Assembly: GCA_001644045.1 (NCBI GenBank)
Contig: LUUF01000050.1
Coordinates: 276,508 to 340,507 of the forward strand
Length of the DNA: 64,000 nt
Source of the DNA: Methylomonas methanica
GTDB lineage: Bacteria > Pseudomonadota > Gammaproteobacteria > Methylococcales > Methylomonadaceae
Direction: 5' to 3'
Shown: positions 18,263 through 27,717 of the stretch, one piece after another
How the letters are laid out: each line of letters begins with the position of its first letter
Position numbering within the stretch: position 1 is the first letter of the stretch
Notes under the pieces: generated by a model
The model's database searches: none
Told to the model about the DNA's origin: nothing
What the model saw: the letters and a program-made list of their open reading frames with translations, nothing else
Translations under genes and position numbers: made by a program

Positions 18263-19522
18263 TTAGCCATCCTTGGGTTCGAGAAATAGCATAAGGTCAA
18301 AGCCAAATTGTTGTTTCAATTTTTTTAAAGCTTCATTTTGAATTTGCCTGACTCTCTCCCGAGTAACATGCAGCTGATCCGCTACCGCCTGCAAGGTCAT
18401 TTCCGTGTGATCGCGCAGACCGAAACGCATGGTTAAAATCGCCGCCTGTTTTTCCGGTAGCGAAGCAACTGCTTTGTCGACATATTGAGCCAGATCCTGA
18501 TCAATTAGTTCATCGAGTGGCAGACTGAATTGATGCTGCTGCATTTTTGCCATCAATTCCAGGTTATCGTCGTCGTCACCTATCGCCGCATCCAGGGAAT
18601 GGGTGGCCTGATAGTAACTGCTGATGGTTTTAATCTCTTGCTCGGACAAATCGCAGGCCATTTTTAATTCGGCTATGCTCGGCCAGCGCTCATATTTAAG
18701 GTAGCAAGTACGCATGGCCTCGAATACTGTGGCGGATTTTTCGGCCAAAGCCACCGGCAAACGCACAATTTTTTCTTGTTTGACTATCAGCCGCGAGATG
18801 GCTTGTCTGATCCAATAAATGGCATAAGTGGAAAAACAGATACCCCGATCCGGATCGAATCTGTCCACCGCTTTAATTAAGCCCACCAAACCTTCCTGCA
18901 TCAAATCTTCAAAGCTCAGATTACTGGTTTTGTACTTGTGAGCCACGAACGCCACCAAGCCGGTGTTGGCGGAAATCATTTGCTGGCGCAAGCTTCTTAA
19001 TTCGCGTTTGGCTTTACCCAGACGTTTTTTGAAGTCCGCGCTGTCCTCGGTGTCGGCGCTCAATACGCCGTCCGCTTGCGCCGCGCTGTCCAGTAAAAAT
19101 ACCGGCAATAAATGCAGGCTGTACAACAAACGGTTGACCGAGCGAGCAATCAGGGATTGCTGCGCAAATTCCGAACCCATAAGTTGTACAACATTATCAG
19201 CTTGTACAACTTTGTCCTGTCCGTTATTCTCATTCGAAACTACTTGATTGTTTCTGCTTGCCGCCTGGCTGTTGACCAGCAATTGCAGCAGCCTTTTATA
19301 GTCTTCTGAGTTCTTGGCGACGATCAGGTCCGAGCAGTCCACACCCGAATTGAGGTCGTGCAAAAATCTGTTAATTATCAAGGCGTTGGTCTGCTTGTTT
19401 TCCAGCAATAACTCTAAGAGAGTCTGCCTGGCCTGTTCAACTTGAACGGCAAGTGAGTTGGGTTGGGATTCTGTTACTGAATCCATCTCGCTATCGATTG
19501 GCAATGCGGCTAAGTTGGACAT
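18263..19522 (-). CDS. Group 2-type sigma70-family RNA polymerase sigma factor
   Basis: A 419-residue sigma factor with a long acidic N-terminal extension (about 150 residues) unlike RpoS or RpoH. Region 2 is complete (NLSFEDLMQEGLVGLIKAVDRFDP, CFSTYAIYWIRQAISR), as are region 3 (RLPVALAEK...) and region 4.2 (LTMRFGLRD...VADQLHVTRERVRQIQNEALKKLKQ). ATG 19522 with AAGTGA in front is preferred over the TTG at 19528. It is divergent from the CarH-like B12-binding regulator, the usual place for the target of such regulators. It is followed by hflK-hflC-ftsH on the same strand, making it a candidate light-controlled sigma factor. Confidence 0.9.
   Translation of the reverse strand: MSNLAALPIDSEMDSVTESQPNSLAVQVEQARQTLLELLLENKQTNALIINRFLHDLNSGVDCSDLIVAKNSEDYKRLLQLLVNSQAASRNNQVVSNENNGQDKVVQADNVVQLMGSEFAQQSLIARSVNRLLYSLHLLPVFLLDSAAQADGVLSADTEDSADFKKRLGKAKRELRSLRQQMISANTGLVAFVAHKYKTSNLSFEDLMQEGLVGLIKAVDRFDPDRGICFSTYAIYWIRQAISRLIVKQEKIVRLPVALAEKSATVFEAMRTCYLKYERWPSIAELKMACDLSEQEIKTISSYYQATHSLDAAIGDDDDNLELMAKMQQHQFSLPLDELIDQDLAQYVDKAVASLPEKQAAILTMRFGLRDHTEMTLQAVADQLHVTRERVRQIQNEALKKLKQQFGFDLMLFLEPKDG
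19181..19212. repeat. Inverted repeat with two TTGTACAA palindromes inside the sigma gene
   Basis: AAGTTGTACAA, ten bases (cattatcagc), then TTGTACAACTT: an exact 11-bp inverted repeat whose arms each contain the 8-bp palindrome TTGTACAA. It encodes K-V-V-Q...N-V-V-Q-L in the poorly conserved N-terminal part of the sigma factor. It may be an intragenic operator or only a chance coding duplication. Confidence 0.6.
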
Positions 19523-19549
19523 AATCAATTCACTTGGTTATTTAAGTTG

Positions 19550-19578
19550 TTGGCAAATAACTTACTGGAATGTAGAAT
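19550..19578 (+). promoter_or_regulatory. Sigma70-type promoter of the CarH-like gene
   Basis: A -35 TTGGCA (19550-19555), a 17-base spacer and a -10 TAGAAT (19573-19578) place the transcription start near 19585, about 29 bases before the ATG at 19614. The sequence just downstream (TTGTCAAAGTATTTTCTATACAAAAG, 19581-19606) is partly symmetric and could be the autoregulatory operator. Confidence 0.6.
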
Positions 19579-19613
19579 GTTTGTCAAAGTATTTTCTATA
19601 CAAAAGTTGAACA

Positions 19614-20534
<921 letters not shown>

Positions 20535-20710
20535 TTACAACTTTAAGTTTGCTGATATCGAGGTTTAAGCGCTGGCTCGTTTCCGGGGCTGTCGACTTTC
20601 CAACCCGTATCTCATGGCATTGAACCATCGCCCGATAGTTGGCATTTTTGCCGGTTTGCCACTATCTTGATCGCATAAATGACGTGAATTTCAACCCTCC
20701 ACGAGCGCTT

Positions 20711-21142
20711 ATGATTATTTTTGTCAGAAATATTCCGGCAAACAGCCAGATCAGCGAACTGCAAGAATATGTGGCTTCGGCCGTGAAAAGAAATTTCTTT
20801 TTCCGTTCCGGACGCGTATTGAAATCAGAAATTCTGGTCATCCAGGATACCCGCACTAAAGCCTATGAATTTCACGGCATGGTGCATGTCGATTCGGACC
20901 GGGCCGGAGCGCGCGCCATTCAGCAATTGAAGGGCAGGCGCTTTAAGAACAAGCTGGTGATGGTCAGGGAATATAAATTTCGCAGCTGGCATAATGATCG
21001 CCGGCTCAATCTCGACAAAGTGTCGGATATAGTCCAGGAAAAGCGGCTTACCGAACGTCGGCGCGGCCGAAACGTTGAAATTGTTAAGGATATTTCCAAG
21101 ATTTTTAGTTCGCCAGAGGATGTTTCTCGAAAGCTTCTCTAG
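20711..21142 (+). CDS. RRM-like RNA-binding protein
   Basis: A 143-residue protein whose N-terminal 95 residues follow the RRM layout: MIIFVRNIP as RNP2, a helix, then AYEFHGMVHVDS in the RNP1 place, and KGRRFKNKLVMVREY. The basic C-terminal third (EKRLTERRRGRNVEIVKD) would strengthen nucleic-acid binding. ATG 20711 gives the clean RRM start; the longer frame from a TTG at 20639 is not supported. RNP1 departs from the classic K-G-F/Y-G/A-F form, so the target and role are unknown. Confidence 0.65.
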   Translation: MIIFVRNIPANSQISELQEYVASAVKRNFFFRSGRVLKSEILVIQDTRTKAYEFHGMVHVDSDRAGARAIQQLKGRRFKNKLVMVREYKFRSWHNDRRLNLDKVSDIVQEKRLTERRRGRNVEIVKDISKIFSSPEDVSRKLL

Positions 21143-21203
21143 ACCGGCAAGCGGCAATAAATTTGCCCAAGCCATTTAATCAACTCGTTAGCAGGTGATC
21201 GGC

Positions 21204-21410
21204 ATGAACGAAGACACATTCAACATGGAAATCAGAAAATTTCTAAAAACTGTCGGCATCAGTTCGCAACGCGAAATTGAGCACGCGGTGGCCAAAGCGC
21301 TGGAATCCGGAAAATTAAACGGTTCGGAAAGTATTAGCGTGAAAATGACCTTGGAAGTGCCCGCGGTAGGCGTCAGCCATTGTATTGAGGGGACTATCGC
21401 GCTGGAATGA
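21204..21410 (+). CDS. DUF6494-type small protein
   Basis: A 68-residue protein beginning MNEDTFNMEIRKFLKTVGIS, followed by a helix (QREIEHAVAKALESGKL) and two beta strands (ISVKMTLEV, HCIEGTIALE). It matches a widespread small proteobacterial family of unknown function (I recall it as DUF6494). ATG 21204 has AGGTGA at a suitable distance; the GTG at 21195 is not needed. Confidence 0.7.
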   Translation: MNEDTFNMEIRKFLKTVGISSQREIEHAVAKALESGKLNGSESISVKMTLEVPAVGVSHCIEGTIALE

Positions 21411-21479
21411 CGGGCGCGTATTCTGCTGGGCAAGAGACCAGGGTGAATTCACGCTGGTCTCGGAGTCTGACTTGGCTGT

Positions 21480-21584
21480 TTAAGACACGGATTCTTTTTT
21501 GGTCTTTTTCGCGGCTTTTTTTTCTTTCGGGCTCAAGGCCGGTTGTTTCTTGATTTCCTTATTGCTTTTTTGGGCTTTGCTCAT
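21480..21584 (-). CDS. 34-residue lysine-rich protein
   Basis: MSKAQKSNKEIKKQPALSPK, then a Lys/Ala-rich tail ending KKESVS. GGAG lies 8 bases before the ATG. About 40 percent of residues are lysine, so it is expected to bind nucleic acid or be intrinsically disordered. Similar tiny basic proteins starting MSK.QK.NKE are common in Gammaproteobacteria; their function is unknown. Confidence 0.6.
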   Translation of the reverse strand: MSKAQKSNKEIKKQPALSPKEKKAAKKTKKESVS

Positions 21585-21842
21585 GGTGTTTACTCCGAAT
21601 TATTGATGGTTTTGTCCGACACATAATCACAATGATGCCTGTATGCCAGTGAACACCAACGACTCGAAATAACCCGCCAGCAAACTTATACACCTATTCG
21701 GCGCGGTAGATTAAAGTTGTTTCGCGATTACCCAATCTCCAGACGGGTAGGCTGTTCAATAAATAAACCCTGAGCAAGCCGCATTACGTTGATCTTGCAT
21801 GCTCCGAGCAGGCAGGAGTTCGCTGATGTTTGCTTGGTTTGT

Positions 21843-22070
21843 TTAGACTCGTTGTTTGAGCCAATACAGCGCATATATTCCGGCAATCAAGGAATATATG
21901 CTCAATTCGGTTTTCAGATCGTCAAACTGTTCGGAGGTCGTGGTATGAAGCGCGGGCAAGGTAGCGGCGGGAATTACGTTTTCGGAAAATGACTGCGGCT
22001 GAGCGTTAACGCTGTTCACATTGAGTAAATTCAACATCAAAACGCCGGTTATTATAATTATTTTGCGCAT
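21843..22070 (-). CDS. Small exported/membrane protein, unknown
   Basis: A 75-residue protein with a signal peptide (MRKIIIITGVLMLNLLNVNS, cut after VNA) and a C-terminal hydrophobic helix (SIYSLIAGIYALYWL) that may anchor it. GGAGAG sits in front of ATG 22070. The longer frame to 22121 would run through the 31-bp palindrome and is rejected. No family is recognised. The palindrome directly upstream suggests specific control. Confidence 0.5.
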   Translation of the reverse strand: MRKIIIITGVLMLNLLNVNSVNAQPQSFSENVIPAATLPALHTTTSEQFDDLKTELSIYSLIAGIYALYWLKQRV

Positions 22071-22087
22071 GGCTGGCTCTCCGGTAA

Positions 22088-22118
22088 ATATTGTATCGAT
22101 ATAGTATCGATACAATAT
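22088..22118. promoter_or_regulatory. Perfect 14+3+14 bp palindrome upstream of the small exported protein
   Basis: ATATTGTATCGATA - TAG - TATCGATACAATAT. It starts 18 bases upstream of ATG 22070. On the minus strand it overlaps a possible promoter TTGATA - 20 bases - TACAAT; a 19-20 base spacer with a dyad between the boxes is the layout of promoters activated by MerR-family regulators. Confidence 0.65.
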
Positions 22119-22234
22119 CAAGTGTGCAAATAGTTTTTAAGGGGCAGTGCGCGAACACGCTTTGACTGGTATTGGCTTGCCTAATCCGCTGCAAATAGCC
22201 AAGATGCCGAACATCTGGTCCTGGGTCGAGGAAT

Positions 22235-22963
22235 ATGGTTAACGACGGCTGCAAAGCAAAAATCTCGGCGGGAAGTTTCATGCTTCTGGCGTTGCTCGCC
22301 GCAAATCTATCTGCAAAAGAGCGCGCCGACGCTGGGCAGCATAAAAAGCCGGTGCGCAATATGCCGGAAATCGATGTTACCGATGTCGGTACTGTCGATA
22401 TAGAGCAGGAGACCAATATCTTTACCTCGGCGGCCGTTGCCAATCTGTCGGCAAATTATGGCCTGGCGTCCGGTTGGGACTTGGGCTTGAGTTTACTGAA
22501 CGGGCAATTTGTGTCCACTGCTGTGCCTTCGGTGTCTTTTCAGCCGGACGTGATGCTGAACGTGGAAAAACACTGGTTGGCGCACGATACGCAACTCATC
22601 GCCGGTACCCAGAGCGGTCTTGGCCTGCTGACGCAAGCTACCGTATTTATGAGTTTTTCCTACCTGGAATATCAGCGGCATTTGCCGGGCTGGGACACAG
22701 ACATCGATACCGGCCTGTATTACGCCAACGCAGCTTTGGCAGGCTTTCAAAGCGTGGGGCTACATATGAATATCGAAGCGCCGATCATTGAAAAGCTGCG
22801 GATCAATGGCGATTATTTATCCGGTAGCAATGCCTTGGGCGCAGCCACGGTCAAATTGCTGTACCCCGTGGTCGGCGACTGGCGTTTGGGTTTGGGCGTT
22901 CAGCGGCCTAATGTCTATGCCGGCGATCATTGGGTGGGGTTGGTCGGTATTTATTGGCATTAA
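22235..22963 (+). CDS. Predicted outer-membrane beta-barrel/porin-like protein
   Basis: A 242-residue protein with an N-terminal hydrophobic signal (FMLLALLAANLSA). The rest has alternating-residue beta strands and Gly/Asn turns typical of small outer-membrane barrels (ANYGLASGWDLGLSLLN, LRINGDYLSGSNALGAATVK, WRLGLGVQRPN), ending in aromatic IYWH. No specific family is recognised. GAGG precedes the ATG closely. Confidence 0.55.
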   Translation: MVNDGCKAKISAGSFMLLALLAANLSAKERADAGQHKKPVRNMPEIDVTDVGTVDIEQETNIFTSAAVANLSANYGLASGWDLGLSLLNGQFVSTAVPSVSFQPDVMLNVEKHWLAHDTQLIAGTQSGLGLLTQATVFMSFSYLEYQRHLPGWDTDIDTGLYYANAALAGFQSVGLHMNIEAPIIEKLRINGDYLSGSNALGAATVKLLYPVVGDWRLGLGVQRPNVYAGDHWVGLVGIYWH

Positions 22964-23142
22964 ACAAAGTACTACTTACATTGGCTATCCCGCGCAGGCA
23001 GGGATTTATGTTTTTGAGTGTTCTGTTTCAGTTTTCGCGGTAACTATGAAACAAGGTTTATCAAGTACCCCTATTCGTACATAATGAATCCGCGTGAACT
23101 GCGTTATGATCTGGGTTTTCAGCAAAGTCGGAGGAGAGTGTC

Positions 23143-23676
23143 ATGTTAGAGACAATTCTGATCGTGCTCGTAGTGGCGGTACTGATAGTGCTGCTGCTTG
23201 CCAGCAAACAACCGGAGACATTCCAGGTCACGCGTTCCGCCAGCATGGCCGTGCCGCCGGAGACGGTTTTTGTCCAAATCAACGATTTGCAAAAATGGGA
23301 GGCCTGGTCGCCGTGGGCAAAACTGGACCCAAACGCCAAAAATAGCTTTTCCGGTCCGCAAGCCGGTGTCGGTGCAAGCATGAGCTGGGCTGGCAACAAC
23401 AAAGTAGGCGAGGGCAGCATGACCATCATCGAGAGTCGTCCGCACGACCTGATCCGCTTCAAACTCGATTTTCTTAAACCGTTTAAAGCCAGCAACACTG
23501 CCGAGTTTACTTTCAAATCGGAGGGGAATAACACCGTTGTGGTCTGGAGCATGTATGGCAAAAATAACTTCATCGGCAAGATCATGAGCTTAATCATGAA
23601 TTGCGACAAAATGGTTGGCGGTCAGTTTGAGCAGGGTTTATCGGCCATGAAAGCGATAGTGGAAGCGGCCGGCTAG
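23143..23676 (+). CDS. Membrane-anchored SRPBCC protein
   Basis: A 177-residue protein: an N-terminal membrane helix (MLETILIVLVVAVLIVLLLA) followed by an SRPBCC polyketide-cyclase/START-like domain (FQVTRSASMAVPPETVFVQI, DLQKWEAWSPWAKLDP, GSMTIIESRPHDLIRFKLDF). This is the common YndB/Polyketide_cyc2 layout with DL..W..WSPW. A GGAGGAG ribosome-binding site precedes it. Ligand and role are unknown. Its stop overlaps the end of the convergent vapB remnant. Confidence 0.8.
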   Translation: MLETILIVLVVAVLIVLLLASKQPETFQVTRSASMAVPPETVFVQINDLQKWEAWSPWAKLDPNAKNSFSGPQAGVGASMSWAGNNKVGEGSMTIIESRPHDLIRFKLDFLKPFKASNTAEFTFKSEGNNTVVVWSMYGKNNFIGKIMSLIMNCDKMVGGQFEQGLSAMKAIVEAAG

Positions 23677-23933
23677 ATTTTATTGTCTATCTTGGTGTGG
23701 GAGAGTGGCGATAAAAAGCTGGCGTGCCCAGTTTGTTGTTGGCTGGCGCGCTCTGTCATGAAATCGTCCCTGACCGTTGGGCCATTCAGAAATAAGCTGT
23801 CCCATATGAACGCTGCCGGAGCATTGATGCGTTCTTGATCCATGTCCCGAACTTCGACTTTCTTAACGGAATCGGGAAAGCGCATATCGGTAGAAAGGAG
23901 CACTGCTTGACTGAGAGATATAGCAAAGTCTGT
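23673..23933 (-). pseudogene. Decayed vapB-type antitoxin remnant
   Basis: The frame encodes SQAVLLSTDMRFPDSVKKVE, then FIWDSLFLNGP.VRDDFMTER, which matches the AbrB-type VapB layout: SQAVRLP in the fold, PDSVKKVEVR, a WDSFF-like segment, then DDFMxER. The N-terminus has lost its start (upstream reads back to a stop without ATG), the RLPK element is changed, and the C-terminus runs into unrelated sequence. No vapC follows; the downstream space is occupied by the convergent SRPBCC gene. Confidence 0.65.
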
Positions 23934-23957
23934 TAAGCTATCACCGGCAATAGCGGA

Positions 23958-24191
23958 TTAATCTTTATCTTCCGCCCGCGAACTCTGCAAATAAAGCGCC
24001 TCAACCTTCTGTCGTGCCCACGGCGTTTTACGCAAAAACTTCAGGCTGGAGGCAATGCTGGGGTCTTTGGCAAAGCAGTTGATGTCGATGCGGCTGGCCA
24101 ATTCCGGCCAACCGTATTTTTCCACTAAACGGGTCAGCAGTGTTTCCAGCGTGATGCCATGCAGCGGATCTTGCCGGCCGGGTTTAGTCAT
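23958..24191 (-). CDS. VF530-family (DUF2132) DNA-binding protein
   Basis: A 77-residue protein with the family core [40 protein letters not shown] and [14 protein letters not shown]530 proteins are small helical proteins thought to bind DNA. ATG 24191 overlaps the end of the upstream RRM gene by 8 bases, so the two genes are translationally linked. Confidence 0.85.
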   Translation of the reverse strand: MTKPGRQDPLHGITLETLLTRLVEKYGWPELASRIDINCFAKDPSIASSLKFLRKTPWARQKVEALYLQSSRAEDKD

Positions 24192-24447
24192 CGGCGGCTT
24201 CACCGGGGTTGGTTTCGGCTTTTTTCACGCGAATCCGGTTGCCTTCCATTTCCAAACCGTTCAGGGTTTTGATGGCGGCCTTGGCTTCGCCGGCTTTGGG
24301 CATCTCCACAAAGCCAAAGCCTTTGGAGCTATTGGTGTCTTTGTCCATCACCAGCGAGCAGGATTGCACGCTGCCGTGTTCCGCGAACATGGCCCGCAGT
24401 TCGGCTTCGGTGGTGGTACGGGGAAGGTTACGTATCAGTAATTTCAT
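24184..24447 (-). CDS. Single-RRM RNA-binding protein
   Basis: An 87-residue canonical RRM: RNP2 LLIRNL at residues 3-8 and RNP1 SKGFGFVEM near 42-50, with the helix-strand order intact and a short acidic tail. It resembles the cold- or stress-induced Rbp proteins of bacteria and cyanobacteria. The exact RNA target is unknown. It is co-transcribed with the VF530 gene, which starts inside its 3' end. Confidence 0.9.
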   Translation of the reverse strand: MKLLIRNLPRTTTEAELRAMFAEHGSVQSCSLVMDKDTNSSKGFGFVEMPKAGEAKAAIKTLNGLEMEGNRIRVKKAETNPGEAADD

Positions 24448-24702
24448 GGGTTTGCTTGCCTATACTAAAGATTCGCAACTATACAACTTATCGGATAGGC
24501 GCTTTTTGTTAAATACGCACCATGCTGCAATCGGTTTAAATTTTGTCGGTAAAGCGACAATAAAACATACAGCTAACGCGCGACGAGACAGCTTATTTCC
24601 GTATAAACCTGACAATTCGCCGAGTCGGCTGCCTTCGCTAACGGCCTGGCACCGTGGTGCGATTATTGCTGCGATGTAGTTTTTCATCACCGGATCGATA
24701 CT

Positions 24703-25110
24703 ATGCGCTACGAACCTTACCAAGAAGAATATGATGCGGCTCAATCGATGAGCGATGAAGAGCTGTTGGAATATTTCATGTATCGCATCGTCGAAATGGA
24801 CGAAGTCTGGGGTTTGAAAGAAAGCCGGCAATGGATCATGCGCGTGGTGGACGGCCATGAAACCTTGCCGGTTTGGCCCTACCGGCGTTACGCCGACGAG
24901 GCGGCGGTCGGCGAATGGGAAAACATGATAGGCGTGGCGGAGACGCTGGATTTTTTTATGCATCAAGTTCTGCACAAGCTGAGCGCGCAGGGCGTACTGG
25001 TGGAAATCATGCCCAGAAAAGCGGCGGCCGGCTGTCTGATCAGTCCGCAACGCTTGTTTAATTTTCTGGAAGGCATGCGCGATTCGCGCGACTTCGTACT
25101 GGACGATTAG
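24703..25110 (+). CDS. DUF2750-like protein
   Basis: A 135-residue soluble acidic protein. The middle part (LPVWPYRRYADEAAVGEWEN, then a helix and VLVEIMPRK) follows the DUF2750 pattern, in which a P.WP...YA segment precedes a helix and a short strand. Function is unknown. The gene stands alone between leftward and rightward groups. Confidence 0.6.
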   Translation: MRYEPYQEEYDAAQSMSDEELLEYFMYRIVEMDEVWGLKESRQWIMRVVDGHETLPVWPYRRYADEAAVGEWENMIGVAETLDFFMHQVLHKLSAQGVLVEIMPRKAAAGCLISPQRLFNFLEGMRDSRDFVLDD

Positions 25111-25215
25111 TGCGGACGGACATCGGATGCTGCTCAGCGCTTGAGTCGTCAGTAAAGTATCCATCCCCGTAAAAATGTTAGAGTAAACGCCTGCTAATCG
25201 GTAAACAGAGGTGTT

Positions 25216-26904
25216 ATGCAATATTGGGATTTCTCCCCCGCTAGATGTCCGGCGGTTTGGCTGTTACTGGCAAGTCTGGTTCCTGGCATAACGCAGGCGG
25301 ATGTTTATCGCTTATCGATCTCGGAAAAGTCCATCAATTTGATTGGCGAAACCCAGCCGGCCGTGCTCGCGGACGAGGCCTTGCCTGCGCCTACCTTGCA
25401 TTGGCGGGAGGGTGAGGAAGTGACTTTGCATGTTACTAACCTGCTCAACGAACCTACTTCGATACACTGGCACGGCATCATTCTGCCGTACCAAATGGAC
25501 GGTGTGCCGGGCATCAGTTTCGACGGCATAGAACCCGGTCAGACCTTTACCTATCAATTTAAAGTCAAGCAAAGCGGCACCTATTGGTATCACGGTCATT
25601 CCGGCATGCAGGAACAGCAGGGCTTGTTCGGCGCATTGATAATAGCGCCGCAACAGGAGCAGCAAACGGTAGATCGCGATTACGTGGTGATGCTGTCCGA
25701 TTGGCCGCGCGCCGATCCGGAACGAACCATGGCACGCTTGAAAAAGCAAAGCGACTATTACAATTTTCAGAAGCGCACTGTCGGCAATTTTTTTGCCGAT
25801 ATTCGACGCTTGGGTTTTTGGGAGACCGTTAGCGACCGTCTGGCTTGGGGCGAGATGCGTATGGAACCCACCGACTTGGCCGATGTGACCGGCGCCAATT
25901 ACCGATTTTTAATTAACGGCCAAACCGCGGAAGCGAAACCGCTTTACCTGTTCAAACCCGGCGAAAAACTGCGGTTGCGCTTTATTAACGCCTCGGCGAT
26001 GACGCATTTTGATGTGCGCTTGCCGGGTCTGAAAATGACGGTGATCGCCGCCGACGGGCAACCGGTCGAGCCGGTCGATGTGGAGGAGTTTCGCATCGCG
26101 GTCGCGGAAACCTACGATGTACTCGTGCAGCCGCAGACCGAGCAGGCTTACAGTATTTTTGCCGAAGCGATGGATCGTAGCGGTTACGCCAACGCGACGC
26201 TGACGCCGCGCGCGGGCCTGCAAGCCGCGCTGCCGGCGATGCGGCCCATGACATTATTGACCTTGGCGGAGATGGGCGGCGAGCATGCCGGCCACGCCGC
26301 TCATCAAGCACCGGTTCTGCCGCCTGTCGGAGCGGAGAACAGCCACGCGCATACAGAGCACTCGGCTGCACCCGACCCTACCATGACGGAACACGCCGGC
26401 CATCAGCATGCAACTGCCGAGACATTGGCAATCGAGCATGCGGGCCACGACACGCCTCGTGCCGATACAGCAAAGCCATTGAGTTATAGCCAGTTAATAG
26501 CCGAGCAACCCAACCATGCACTGATGGGACCGCCGGACCGGGAAATCACGTTGCGGCTAACCGGCAATATGCAACGCTATATCTGGTCGTTCGACGATAC
26601 CAAATACGCCGATGCGGAGCCGATCAGGGTCAAATTCGGCGAACGGATTCGCTTTACTTATGTCAACGAAACCATGATGAACCATCCCATCCATATCCAC
26701 GGCCTCTGGCAATATCTGGATAACGGTAACGGCATGTACAACCCGAAAAAACATGTGATCAACGTCAAGCCCGGCCAGACCGTCAGCGTCGATGTGCCCG
26801 CCGATGCGGAAGGTGAGTGGGCTTTTCACTGTCATTTGCTGTATCACATGGATACCGGCATGTTCCGTAAATTGATCGTGGAACGGGCGGAACATGTGCA
26901 TTAG
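25216..26904 (+). CDS. copA: CopA-type periplasmic multicopper oxidase
   Basis: A 562-residue three-domain multicopper oxidase of the copper-resistance type, thought to oxidise Cu(I) in the periplasm. All four copper motifs are present: HWHG near residue 80, WYHGHSG, HPIHIHG and HCHLLYHMDTGM at the C-terminus. A His/Met-rich insert (residues about 355-420, with repeated EHAGH units) would bind extra copper. The signal peptide looks Sec-type, without the twin arginines common in CopA. copB starts within its last codons. Confidence 0.95.
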   Translation: MQYWDFSPARCPAVWLLLASLVPGITQADVYRLSISEKSINLIGETQPAVLADEALPAPTLHWREGEEVTLHVTNLLNEPTSIHWHGIILPYQMDGVPGISFDGIEPGQTFTYQFKVKQSGTYWYHGHSGMQEQQGLFGALIIAPQQEQQTVDRDYVVMLSDWPRADPERTMARLKKQSDYYNFQKRTVGNFFADIRRLGFWETVSDRLAWGEMRMEPTDLADVTGANYRFLINGQTAEAKPLYLFKPGEKLRLRFINASAMTHFDVRLPGLKMTVIAADGQPVEPVDVEEFRIAVAETYDVLVQPQTEQAYSIFAEAMDRSGYANATLTPRAGLQAALPAMRPMTLLTLAEMGGEHAGHAAHQAPVLPPVGAENSHAHTEHSAAPDPTMTEHAGHQHATAETLAIEHAGHDTPRADTAKPLSYSQLIAEQPNHALMGPPDREITLRLTGNMQRYIWSFDDTKYADAEPIRVKFGERIRFTYVNETMMNHPIHIHGLWQYLDNGNGMYNPKKHVINVKPGQTVSVDVPADAEGEWAFHCHLLYHMDTGMFRKLIVERAEHVH

Positions 26905-27589
26905 TAAATTTGTGCTTAACCCCCGAAATGCCTGGTTTTGTCTGGCGCTGTTTTGCGCCACCGCAGCGGCCCACGATACCGCGACGATTTTTAATCATTT
27001 CAAGGCCGACAGGCTGGAATACGAGGGCAATCAAGGCTTGCATCTGTTCAAATGGGACGTGCAGAACTGGACCGGCACCGACGAAAACAAACTCTGGTTG
27101 AAATCGGAAGGCGATTATTCCGCCGATCAAAACATCTTCGGCCGCGCCGATTTGCAGGTGCTGTACAGCCGCAACATCGACACATTTTGGGACTTTCAAA
27201 TCGGCGCCCGGCGTGCAATAGAGCCGGAACGTACCTTTGACGCAGTGATCGGCTTTCAAGGGCTGGCGCCTTATTTCATCGAAGTGGACAGCGCGATGTT
27301 CATTAACGAAAAAGGCAATGTGTTGGGACGTTTGACCTTGGGTTACGAAATGCTGTTGACCCAGCGATTGATTCTGCAGCCGCGCGTGGAAGTGAATGTA
27401 GCTGCGCAGGACATCCAAAATCGCGGCGTCAAATCCGGCGTTACCGAATTTGAAGCGGGCTTTCGCTTGCGGTACGAGGTCGAACGCGAGTTTGCGCCAT
27501 ACGTGGGCATGGATTACGTCGAGGAAGCTTCGCTGCGCGAACACCAGCACAGCTTGCGCGGTGTAGTGGGGGTGCGGATTTGGTATTGA
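26894..27589 (+). CDS. copB: CopB outer-membrane copper resistance protein
   Basis: A 231-residue protein with a signal peptide (LALFCATAAA) and the CopB pattern: FKADRLEY..NQG...F.WD.QNWTG.DENKLWLKSEGDY near the N-terminus, then beta-barrel strands ending VGVRIWY. It overlaps copA by 11 bases. It lacks the Met-rich N-terminal extension seen in many CopB proteins. The role is copper sequestration or export at the outer membrane. Confidence 0.93.
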   Translation: MCISKFVLNPRNAWFCLALFCATAAAHDTATIFNHFKADRLEYEGNQGLHLFKWDVQNWTGTDENKLWLKSEGDYSADQNIFGRADLQVLYSRNIDTFWDFQIGARRAIEPERTFDAVIGFQGLAPYFIEVDSAMFINEKGNVLGRLTLGYEMLLTQRLILQPRVEVNVAAQDIQNRGVKSGVTEFEAGFRLRYEVEREFAPYVGMDYVEEASLREHQHSLRGVVGVRIWY

Positions 27590-27717
27590 TTGCCGCAACG
27601 CCTATTTTTAATTGTGCCTGAGTTATGAACCGTATCCAGTAAAGCTTTGTCAAAGCCAGTGTTCGAATAACTAAATAAAAATAAGTAATTGGCTTTAACT
27701 AAACGAGGAGAATGGTC

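Noticed and set aside
22984..23006. Short palindromic TATCCCGCGCAGGCAGGGAT element
   Set aside because: It resembles the common intergenic CCCGCGCAGGCGGG repeats, but a single degenerate copy is not enough to call an element.
24460..25221. A long leftward open frame (253 codons)
   Set aside because: It lies antisense to the DUF2750-like gene, which has a sensible protein sequence; the leftward translation has no recognisable domain or ribosome-binding site.
26783..27598. A 271-codon leftward open frame over copB
   Set aside because: It is antisense to a clear copB and the 3' end of copA; it is an artefact of codon bias.
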